From positions 1 to 28,268 of IMG/VR virus record IMGVR_UViG_3300006033_001292: a DNA stretch of 28,268 bases; one strand, given 5' to 3'. The first letter of the stretch is position 1; every line of letters starts with the position of its first letter. A program made the translations under genes and the position numbers. Origin of the DNA: a virus. The notes beneath the pieces were generated by a model, which did no database searches, had not been told where the DNA came from, and worked only from the letters and a program-made list of their open reading frames with translations. Positions 6,801 through 13,082 of the stretch are shown piece by piece.

Positions 6801-6814
6801 CTCACACAATGGGT

Positions 6815-7129
6815 ATGAAATTACATACCCTTTGTTCGTTCCTAATCATTCTCTTTGTATTCGTTGGTTGTGCCAACACCACATCAACCACGTATCATTA
6901 CAAAGATGATCTAAAGAAAGTTTCGTATTCATTCACTCTTCCCAAAGATTTAGTTGCGGATGAACTCACGTTAACCCTTCCCAACGGAACATCTCTCAAA
7001 GCAAAAAAGATTGTTGCTGTTGGGAATGTTGAACAAACAAAAGCTCAAGGGGAACGAGAAGGGAATATCACTGGTAAGTTATCAGAAGGTATAACCAAGG
7101 GCGTTGTAACGGGTATCAAGGGGTTCTAA
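6815..7129 (+). CDS. Small lipoprotein
   Basis: 104 aa with a short Lys-start signal peptide, a hydrophobic core (FLIILFVFVG) and a lipobox-like end at G-C, giving Cys19 as the lipidation site. The mature part of about 85 residues is hydrophilic and contains Thr-rich and Gly-rich stretches. The -3 residue is Phe rather than Leu, so the lipobox is not ideal. The ATG at 6809 would add two residues; 6815 is preferred because TTGACA is then 14 nt upstream as elsewhere. The hydrolase follows after one base, so the two are co-expressed. Roles such as outer spanin, surface exclusion or anchoring for the hydrolase are possible, but none is shown by the sequence. Confidence 0.65.
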   Translation: MKLHTLCSFLIILFVFVGCANTTSTTYHYKDDLKKVSYSFTLPKDLVADELTLTLPNGTSLKAKKIVAVGNVEQTKAQGEREGNITGKLSEGITKGVVTGIKGF

Positions 7130-7130
7130 A

Positions 7131-7769
7131 GTGAGAACCTTTATCCTATTGAACGGCATCATGACCGTTCCCCAAGATGAACATGGGTGGACTGATAGAA
7201 TGGAAATGGATATTCAATCCATGAGGGGAAATCGAGCAATCAAACTTGAATACTTCACCCCGTTCTTTGTTGTTTGGCGTTCCATGACTAATCAACACAT
7301 GGTTAACCGGCTCATATCCACAATTTTAATTCATTCCGATTCAGAAATTATTTTGGTTGGACACAGTAACGGTGCGGAAATTATCACGGACACATTGGAA
7401 AAAATACTAAAGTATTATCCCAACATTAAAATATCAGCGGTTCATTTAGTCGCAGGAGCAACTGACCACGATTTCAACAAGAACCATCTGAACGAATCGT
7501 TAAGAAAAAATATAGTATCAAGGGTATATGTTTACGGGTCAAAAACAGATTACGTATTGAAATATGCTGCCGGGGTTTCATTTATATTCGGCCCACTACG
7601 ATACGGACAACTTGGTTATCGTTCAGCAATTGATAAAAAATCCCTGAACATATCCTCTGAAAACACGGACAGAGTGGAAATTATTATAAGGGATTCAGGC
7701 CATGGGGAATGGTTCCAACGGTATTATTCCCAGACATTGAATCAGATAGTTGACCAGAACCCATCCTGA
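7131..7769 (+). CDS. Alpha/beta-hydrolase-fold protein (serine esterase or lipase type)
   Basis: 212 aa with a complete catalytic triad pattern: nucleophile elbow GHSNG at 77-81 (S79) after the hydrophobic strand EIILV, acid D140 in VYGSKTD after strand RVYVY, and H191 in DSGHGEW. The order and spacing fit the alpha/beta-hydrolase fold. No signal peptide is seen. The start is GTG 7131, one base after the lipoprotein stop; the GTG lies in the loop of a short GGTTCT/AGAACC hairpin (7122-7139). The substrate is unknown. Phage LysB esterases are a precedent for alpha/beta hydrolases that attack envelope lipids during lysis, and an acyl-ester or polysaccharide target or lysogenic conversion is also possible. 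Confidence 0.75.
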   Translation: MRTFILLNGIMTVPQDEHGWTDRMEMDIQSMRGNRAIKLEYFTPFFVVWRSMTNQHMVNRLISTILIHSDSEIILVGHSNGAEIITDTLEKILKYYPNIKISAVHLVAGATDHDFNKNHLNESLRKNIVSRVYVYGSKTDYVLKYAAGVSFIFGPLRYGQLGYRSAIDKKSLNISSENTDRVEIIIRDSGHGEWFQRYYSQTLNQIVDQNPS

Positions 7770-7909
7770 ACCGCACAGGATCGTTTATAGGCGATTCTAA
7801 ATCCGTTTTGGTGTGTTCGTACCATTGGTAATCCCCCGTTGTCCTGGGTCATTTAATCGTACAACGGTTTCAGCATTTTTATATCAATGGGAACATATGT
7901 ATTCCCTGA
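7770..7909. other. Short intergenic stretch with no gene seen
   Basis: 140 nt between the hydrolase and the HNH reading frame. No ORF, strong hairpin with T-tract or TTGACA element is seen. The left 15-bp repeat is at its right end. Confidence 0.5.
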
Positions 7910-7979
7910 ATGATAAAAATATTTTCATTTATTTTTAGCGAAAATGAACGTTTGGGAAAAGTTCAACATATGTATTCCC
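7892..7979 (+). repeat. 15-bp direct repeat flanking the 5' end of the HNH gene
   Basis: The same 15-mer, AACATATGTATTCCC, occurs at 7892-7906 and 7965-7979, 73 nt apart. The left copy also sits in an imperfect palindrome GGGAA...TTCCC. The repeats bracket an ATG at 7910 and lie just ahead of the preferred HNH start at 8030. They may be operators, or a duplication left by an insertion. Confidence 0.6.
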
Positions 7980-8029
7980 GTGAAGAGAAAACAATCTTCA
8001 TGAAACAAACAGACCAAGGAATAAAAGTT

Positions 8030-8557
8030 ATGAGTAAGGGAATTTATAAAATCAAAGGTGGAGAACCCGCTTATCAAAGAAAGTATCAACGGAACCGCAG
8101 ATCAACAGATAAACAATTCGCACAGGATCACGCAGACAGAATTTTCATCAGTTATCAAATCAGACGAGAAGCTAAACAAGAAACAAGAACAGTTGGTAAA
8201 GCAACAGAACGTTTTGAACTGATGGTGGGAATGAAACGCAAAGACGTATTGGAATATCTTTGTGAAACGCCCGAACAATTAAACGGGTTGTTGAATGGAA
8301 CATATCAAATTGATCACATCGTCCCGTTATCTTGGTTCAAGAAGAACCCAACACTAACCGCATACAAACACGTTTGGTACAATCTCAGAATCATTCCTTC
8401 CCTACAGAATCAGAAGAAGAAAAACAAAATAGAGAACGAAATGATTTTTACGATGATCACAACCCGAATGAAAATTGATTTGGTGGATGATATTTCAATT
8501 GAATTGATGATGTCGCACAAGAATGGAGATGACTGTTCACCAGCATTACTTTCATGA
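8030..8557 (+). CDS. HNH endonuclease
   Basis: 175 aa from ATG 8030, with an AAGGA Shine-Dalgarno-like sequence about 10 nt upstream. The same frame is open back to ATG 7910 (215 aa), but that stretch covers the direct-repeat region. The HNH core is clear: IDHIVPLSWF at 94-103 (D95, H96), NLRIIP at 118-123 and the final Asn in SLQNQKKKNK at about 125-133. The N-terminus is a basic Arg/Lys/Gln-rich segment (YQRKYQRNRRS) as in many free-standing HNH homing endonucleases. It would make DNA nicks or breaks. It ends in an ATGA junction with the next small gene. A HNH gene in this position, away from the terminase, points to a homing element, although a packaging role cannot be excluded. Confidence 0.8.
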   Translation: MSKGIYKIKGGEPAYQRKYQRNRRSTDKQFAQDHADRIFISYQIRREAKQETRTVGKATERFELMVGMKRKDVLEYLCETPEQLNGLLNGTYQIDHIVPLSWFKKNPTLTAYKHVWYNLRIIPSLQNQKKKNKIENEMIFTMITTRMKIDLVDDISIELMMSHKNGDDCSPALLS

Positions 8558-8706
8558 GTTTAACGGAACGTATTAAAATCAGAGTGGATGCATACAAGAA
8601 CTACAAACCCAAACAGAGATTATTTCAAGACCCTGAATGGCACCCGTATTTCTACAATTGGAATCACAGACACGCAGGACAACGGGAAGTTTATTTATGG
8701 GGATGA
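8554..8706 (+). CDS. 50-aa hypothetical protein in an ATGA-linked chain
   Basis: A short gene below usual length cut-offs. It begins in an ATGA junction with the HNH stop and ends in a second ATGA junction with the next gene, strong evidence for translation. It starts MSLTERIKIRV and is rich in aromatic and His residues in the second half (PEWHPYFYNWNHRH), which suggests a small compact fold, but no family is recognised. Confidence 0.6.
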   Translation: MSLTERIKIRVDAYKNYKPKQRLFQDPEWHPYFYNWNHRHAGQREVYLWG

Positions 8707-9116
8707 ACAACAAACAGGAGAACAAAATGAAATTACACTTAAACGACCAAACCTTAAACAACATATACGAACAAGGAATAGAAACTGAATACGACGGTTG
8801 CACATTTGCTGACACTAGAAAATGGAAACATATTTTTGTATCAGGCAAAATAATCGGAGCAGAACCGTTTCATATACAGAATCCTTTTAAACAGTTTCTT
8901 ACAAAAGTTAAGGGGTTGTTACCAAGTGGTACGATTTACGAAACCAAAATACCCTTCTTTGATCTATCAACAGATAAACGGAACGTTGCACGATACCAAA
9001 TATTGCAACTAGGTGGATACGGTGGGCAGTTCGCCGTCACGGAATGGATTACACAATCAAATGAATCGTGGATTAGTTTTGAAACGATGATTTCAGTTAA
9101 GGAGAACAAGGAATGA
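8703..9116 (+). CDS. Hypothetical protein
   Basis: 137 aa from ATG 8703, coupled by ATGA to the 50-aa gene before it and by ATGA to the next gene. A longer frame back to 8637 exists but would bury the 50-aa gene. No family recognised. The sequence is a mix of polar and aromatic residues with a Gly-rich turn (LQLGGYGGQFAV) near 105-120. Codon use fits its neighbours. Probably a cytoplasmic early or middle protein. Confidence 0.6.
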   Translation: MNNKQENKMKLHLNDQTLNNIYEQGIETEYDGCTFADTRKWKHIFVSGKIIGAEPFHIQNPFKQFLTKVKGLLPSGTIYETKIPFFDLSTDKRNVARYQILQLGGYGGQFAVTEWITQSNESWISFETMISVKENKE

Positions 9117-9373
9117 AAACAATTGAAGAATATAAAAACGGATCTCACTACATGATCGTTATTGAACCCGTCAATGGTGGAAGAATTCACACAGGCAATT
9201 ACATCGAACTGAATGGAAAAATGTTTTCGGTAACAACAGTAAGAAAGTATGTGGACGGAAAAACTACAGTCACAGCTTTATGTCATGGGCAAACTGAACA
9301 GAGAAAGTTTCTCTATAAAGGAAAAGAATACACAACACCTGAAAGAATTATTCCAGTACGGGAGTGCCAATAA
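9113..9373 (+). CDS. Small beta-rich hypothetical protein
   Basis: 86 aa, starting in an ATGA junction with AAGGAG and AAGGA upstream. Alternating strands with Gly turns (NGGRIHTGNYIELNGKMFSV) suggest an SH3- or OB-like beta barrel, but no family is named. It ends TAATG, where its stop shares a base with the next start. Confidence 0.6.
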   Translation: MKTIEEYKNGSHYMIVIEPVNGGRIHTGNYIELNGKMFSVTTVRKYVDGKTTVTALCHGQTEQRKFLYKGKEYTTPERIIPVRECQ

Positions 9374-9687
9374 TGAAAACCGACAAACAACCCTTGGACT
9401 TCAAAAAGATTAAAAATCTCCTGATGTTCCATGATACAGAAAAACGTTTCTTATCAAAATGTAAGGGAATCAAACCCCTTAAGAAAATAAGTGTATTGGA
9501 CTTGGATTCAGAAACATTCGCAACAGTGGAAACAGAATATCCATTCACCATCGTTCAGAACGAATCAGGGAATGAATACGTTATCAGTGATGAAGGAACC
9601 CACTACATGTTCCACCTTGTAACTAAAAACGAATCAGGTGGAAGAATTTTAACCCTTAACAGAACGAAGGTAATAAAAAGATCATGA
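9373..9687 (+). CDS. Hypothetical protein
   Basis: 104 aa, starting in a TAATG junction at 9373 with GGGAG shortly upstream. The GTG at 9364 in the same frame is less likely. A Lys-rich first third is followed by alternating strand-like segments, and the C-terminus resembles that of the preceding gene (GGRILTL against GGRIHTG), so the two may be distant relatives. It overlaps the next gene by ATGA. Confidence 0.6.
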   Translation: MKTDKQPLDFKKIKNLLMFHDTEKRFLSKCKGIKPLKKISVLDLDSETFATVETEYPFTIVQNESGNEYVISDEGTHYMFHLVTKNESGGRILTLNRTKVIKRS

Positions 9688-10220
9688 CAATCACAGGAAT
9701 TAAATCAGACAGACAGGAACCCGATTCAATACGGCCCATCTTTACGCAGAATGAAAACGGGGGATACGACATTGATTTACCCTGTGGCTTTGACTGGGAA
9801 ACACTTCTACATCAAACCGACACCCTTAAAGGAATGTTGCTGGATGCAGAGGAACCGCAATTGATCATCAACGAATTGATACGGGTGGATAGTGAACGGC
9901 GAACGGCCCAAGTGTTAACGGTTATCATCAGTCGGATATTGTTTAGTAAAAATCCCCGTCTTGAAGTGGATGCGTTGGTAGCAGCACTTAACTTGCCCTT
10001 CAGGGGGAACGTATCACACGCAGAAATAGCCAAGTCATATGCAATCACCCGTGAAGCATTTTCAGAACGTGTTTCAGACATCGTGAAAGAACTGGGACTA
10101 AGACACCCCAGAATGTGCAAATCTACTGATACATCATCAACTTATCGTGATGGAAATAAAAGAAATAGAAAGATTGAAGAGGAACCAAAGATCAAAAAGA
10201 AAAAAGGAAAAACAAAATGA
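9684..10220 (+). CDS. Helix-turn-helix DNA-binding protein
   Basis: 178 aa starting in an ATGA junction. The C-terminal half has a clear HTH: VSHAEIAKSYAITREAFSERV at about 110-130, followed by a second helix (VSDIVKELGL) and a Lys-rich tail. The pattern is of the sigma-region-4 or GntR/Xre-type HTH in which a helix reads an operator; the N-terminal part is unknown. Likely a transcription regulator of the phage, since no other repressor or antirepressor is recognised. A role in packaging-type terminase regulation cannot be excluded. Starts and ends are ATGA-coupled. Confidence 0.65.
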   Translation: MTITGIKSDRQEPDSIRPIFTQNENGGYDIDLPCGFDWETLLHQTDTLKGMLLDAEEPQLIINELIRVDSERRTAQVLTVIISRILFSKNPRLEVDALVAALNLPFRGNVSHAEIAKSYAITREAFSERVSDIVKELGLRHPRMCKSTDTSSTYRDGNKRNRKIEEEPKIKKKKGKTK

Positions 10221-10537
10221 CAGAAATCAACAGAATATTCGGAACATCTTTAGTAGATGATGAACTAATGCAGACAGTGGAACCATACTTCCCGCCTAAT
10301 TGCCTACACAAAGAAGTACAATCAGCCTGTAATAAATTCACTACGATCATTTATCAAACAGAACAAGGCGAGTGTGTGCGTTGCTATTGTGTATCAGGTA
10401 CAAAAAGCAAAATTACGACCCATCAGGCGATTTGTTCATGGGAAGAATTCAAAAAGCAAATGGTATGGGAAAACAGGTTGGACATGTTCACACGGTTTAT
10501 AAGTGAACTGGGAAGGTTAAGAAGGTTATTAAAATAA
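10217..10537 (+). CDS. Small Cys-containing hypothetical protein
   Basis: 106 aa, ATGA-coupled to the HTH gene and preceded by AAGGA. It contains six Cys residues (CLHK, SACN, GECVRCYCV, AICSW) with a CxxCxC group at about 54-59, which could bind a metal, but there is no recognisable zinc-finger spacing. No family named. It is followed by a short gap to the next gene. Confidence 0.6.
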   Translation: MTEINRIFGTSLVDDELMQTVEPYFPPNCLHKEVQSACNKFTTIIYQTEQGECVRCYCVSGTKSKITTHQAICSWEEFKKQMVWENRLDMFTRFISELGRLRRLLK

Positions 10538-10559
10538 ACAAACAGAAGGAACAAACAAA

Positions 10560-11171
10560 ATGAATCAGTTAAATATCAGCAGCAATAGCAAGGTAACAAT
10601 ATCAGAAATCGGGTTGGTAGTTCACAAAGAACTAACCGACAAAGAGCACAAACAACTATGGGAATCGTTGCTAAGTGCTGAAAAGGGAATCCGTTGGTGT
10701 CTGGGTGACTACCTGAACCATTGTGAAGATGTGGGAAGGGGATACGATTCGTTAATGGAATCTACAGGTTATTGCCGTGGTTCCCTTAAAGAAAGTAAAT
10801 CCCTGGCAAAGAGATTCCCCATTGAACAGCGTAATAAAAATCTTACGTATTCATTCCACAAGGAAGCATTGGCTGAATGTAAGGGGGATACTCAAGTAGC
10901 AATTGGTTGCTTGGATTATGCCGAGAAGAACAACCTTACCATTTCAGAAATGAGAAAAAACATCAGAACCTTACACAGTGCATCCAACAACAACCCAACA
11001 CCAAAGCCAGAACATGAATCGGACAAGGTGGATAAAGTATTCTGTGAAGTAGTACGGAATCTTCAATCAGTCACAACACAATTAGGAAAGGTGAAGCTCT
11101 CACGTAAACAATATGAAACGATAATTCTTATGACAGACGGGATACAAGACCAGTGTGAGGAATCGTTATGA
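10560..11171 (+). CDS. ParB/KorB-like DNA-binding-type protein
   Basis: 203 aa with AAGGA about 9 nt upstream of the ATG. The central pattern (WCLGDYLNHCEDVGRGYDSLMESTGY...SLKESKSLAKRFP, then LTYSFHKEALAE and AEKNNLTISEMRKNIR) recalls proteins in which a helix-turn-helix reads DNA and whose sequence runs W-LGD...R-Y...LS-HH-E-A...ELR, seen in phages and actinobacterial plasmids. The C-terminal 60 residues are a polar linker and a helix. Function in partition, replication or regulation is possible. The family link is by pattern memory and of moderate confidence. It is ATGA-coupled to the endonuclease gene behind it. Confidence 0.5.
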   Translation: MNQLNISSNSKVTISEIGLVVHKELTDKEHKQLWESLLSAEKGIRWCLGDYLNHCEDVGRGYDSLMESTGYCRGSLKESKSLAKRFPIEQRNKNLTYSFHKEALAECKGDTQVAIGCLDYAEKNNLTISEMRKNIRTLHSASNNNPTPKPEHESDKVDKVFCEVVRNLQSVTTQLGKVKLSRKQYETIILMTDGIQDQCEESL

Positions 11172-11908
11172 GAAAAGGGCAAAAACATAGTGCAGAAACC
11201 CGTGAAAGAATTAGTTCCAAAACAAAAGAAATAATGACACCAGAACATCGTGAAAGATTAAGTGTTGCACAAAAAGGGAAGAAACTTTCTACAGAACATC
11301 GTGATAAAATAAGTTCCGCAGTAAAAGATTCGTGGACACCTGAACGACGGAAAAATAGGAGTGTTGCTTACTTGGGTTCCAATCATCCGAGATTTGGCAA
11401 GAATCATAGCAAAAAAAGTATTGCTAGAATGAGTGCCGCAAAAAAAGGAAAGAAACATAGTGCCGTATCCCGATCAAAAATGTCTGAATCACACAAAGGA
11501 ATCAAACACACAGAAGAAACAAAACGGAAAATGAGTATCGCAAGTAAACAACGTATCACAGAATCCGATACGATTTGTTTGAACTACAACAAAACCGCTT
11601 GTCGTATCTTTGACGTGATCAACAAACGTTTAAATGTTAACGGTCTTCATGCTCTGAACGGTGGCGAGAAAGTAGTGGATGGAAGATATGCGGTTGATTA
11701 CTACTGTGAAGATTTAAAGCTGATAATCGAATGGGATGAACCACATCATTTTACAGAAAAACAACGTATCAATGATGAATTCAGACACAAACAAATTTTA
11801 ATGAGTCTGCCGAAAGATTGGATGATCTTACGATGGAACGAAAAAGCAGATGATTGGAGAGAAGAAAAAGAATTCGCACAGTGTCACACAGACATGTTGC
11901 CGTTTTAA
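11168..11908 (+). CDS. Homing endonuclease with NUMOD3 repeats and an EDxHD-type nuclease domain
   Basis: 246 aa. The first 130 residues are at least four NUMOD3-type repeats, each with an HS/ST-x-E-x-R-x-x-x-S-x-A-x-KG pattern, the DNA-contact module of homing nucleases. The remainder (about 165-225) carries the EDxHD signature of the VSR-like homing nucleases: DGRYAVDYY, then LIIEWDEPHHF (E188, D190, H193/H194) and D203 with R206, ending with the WxILRW strand typical of the fold. Shine-Dalgarno GAGGA precedes ATG 11168, which is in an ATGA junction. It makes a site-specific break and spreads by repair; the insertion may be recent. A third nuclease family beside the HNH and GIY-YIG genes. 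Confidence 0.85.
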   Translation: MRKGQKHSAETRERISSKTKEIMTPEHRERLSVAQKGKKLSTEHRDKISSAVKDSWTPERRKNRSVAYLGSNHPRFGKNHSKKSIARMSAAKKGKKHSAVSRSKMSESHKGIKHTEETKRKMSIASKQRITESDTICLNYNKTACRIFDVINKRLNVNGLHALNGGEKVVDGRYAVDYYCEDLKLIIEWDEPHHFTEKQRINDEFRHKQILMSLPKDWMILRWNEKADDWREEKEFAQCHTDMLPF

Positions 11909-11938
11909 CAAACAAAGAGGATAAAAGAAAATAATAAT

Positions 11939-12253
11939 ATGAATAACATTGAAACGTTAACGGGGTTCATCGTTCGGCAATTCAGAACGTATAAAGAAAA
12001 CATTGAAGACAGAAAAGCAGTGATACACATCCTTGATTCAATCGACCTGGACTTACATATGAAGCTGATTCACAAACTGAATTTGGCAATTGGAGAACTA
12101 CGGAACTTGAACGGGGAAGAAAGATTGGAAGTGATATTAGCATCAGTGGCACGGGGAACAAATGACCCGGCAAACGACATAATTATGTTAGACGCGCTAC
12201 AGGAAATGTTCGGAAAACACGCTGTATATGTGTTCAAAATGGCTCATAAATGA
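11939..12253 (+). CDS. Hypothetical helical protein
   Basis: 104 aa with GAGGAT upstream. It is helical and leucine/isoleucine-rich (KLIHKLNLAIGELRNL). No family recognised. It is the last gene before the terminase region, and a 21-codon ORF overlaps its stop by ATGA but reads into a hairpin and was not called. Confidence 0.55.
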   Translation: MNNIETLTGFIVRQFRTYKENIEDRKAVIHILDSIDLDLHMKLIHKLNLAIGELRNLNGEERLEVILASVARGTNDPANDIIMLDALQEMFGKHAVYVFKMAHK

Positions 12254-12449
12254 GCAAAATTATGATAAGAAATCTCTTCAGAAAACCCGCTTCCCTCGGG
12301 TTACGGACACCGTGAACATTTGCGTAAGTGTCTGTTGCCCAACCAGCACTAAATAGTGACTATAAGGGTAAAGGGACTGAATCAACCCCCTGAACCAACA
12401 TTGAAACCATGACACCAAACACACACTTAACAGGTTATCGCCAATCATT
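12254..12449 (+). other. Structured gap before terminase, candidate cos/packaging region
   Basis: 196 nt with several hairpins: AACCCG/CGGGTT at 12284-12302, GGACAC/GTGTCT at 12305-12333 (one G-U pair), and CACTA-AA-TAGTG at 12347-12358. In lambda the cos site lies just before the terminase genes, and the terminase here is of that type, so this gap is the natural place. TTAACA at 12427-12432 lies 17 nt before the small terminase start. No cos-end sequence can be recognised by eye. Confidence 0.4.
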
Positions 12450-13082
12450 ATGAGTAAGAACAAGAAATGGAAACGAACGTATCCAGTGATGACAACAATC
12501 TTTGATACTAACATTCAAAGTTTGTACAAAGCAAACAAAGCTGGAATCAACTTGGATGATGATACGGCCGTAAAAACGTATTTGGAAACTGTAAAGAGGC
12601 GGGGAAGAGGGAACCCATTATTGAAACAAAAACGTATTGGTGAACCAATCAAGATTGAACGTGTGGATGGTGAAGGAATGGAAACACAAATCAAACGGTT
12701 ATCCACCATAGCGAACTCTTTGTATGAACAATACATAACGAGTAAAGGAAAAGGAGAAGACGGAACGGCATCTTTAATTTTATCAGACTTCAACAAAGTA
12801 ACTGAATCCCTACGCAAACTAGAAGTGGATAACCCAAAGGTGAATGAATTAAACCGTAATGTGGTTTCAGTGGATGACATGGTTTCAACATACAATCAAA
12901 TGCTGATGCAGTTCAATGAAGACTTAGATGCAATTCCTGGACGTATCGCAGATAAGTGTTTGGGCATGGATAAAATCGGAATGATAGAGAACGCGAAAGT
13001 AGAAATAGCAGAAGTGAAACGAAGGTTACACGACATAGACTGGGAAACTGTATTGGATGAAAGCAAACGTAGTAGCGAATAA
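12450..13082 (+). CDS. terS: Terminase small subunit (putative)
   Basis: 210 aa located directly before the large terminase, as for lambda Nu1. The C-terminal half carries the pattern of small terminases: LRKLEVDNPKVNELNRNVVSVDDMV, then LDAIPGRIADKCL and a final helix of AEVKRRLHDI, which should dock the large subunit and form the ring. A DNA-binding helix-turn-helix is not obvious in the N-terminus, which is basic instead (KRRGRGNPLLKQKR). The gene overlaps the large terminase by 26 nt, a close coupling. Function is inferred from position and C-terminal pattern. The start at 12450 has a one-mismatch TTGACA (TTAACA) 17 nt upstream. Confidence 0.7.
   Translation: MSKNKKWKRTYPVMTTIFDTNIQSLYKANKAGINLDDDTAVKTYLETVKRRGRGNPLLKQKRIGEPIKIERVDGEGMETQIKRLSTIANSLYEQYITSKGKGEDGTASLILSDFNKVTESLRKLEVDNPKVNELNRNVVSVDDMVSTYNQMLMQFNEDLDAIPGRIADKCLGMDKIGMIENAKVEIAEVKRRLHDIDWETVLDESKRSSE

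Noticed and set aside
12251-12316. 21-codon ORF overlapping the stop at 12253 by ATGA
   Set aside because: Too short, reads into a hairpin, and lies in the candidate cos region.
12515-12895. 126-codon antisense ORF over terS
   Set aside because: Shadow of a well supported coding gene, no ribosome binding site.
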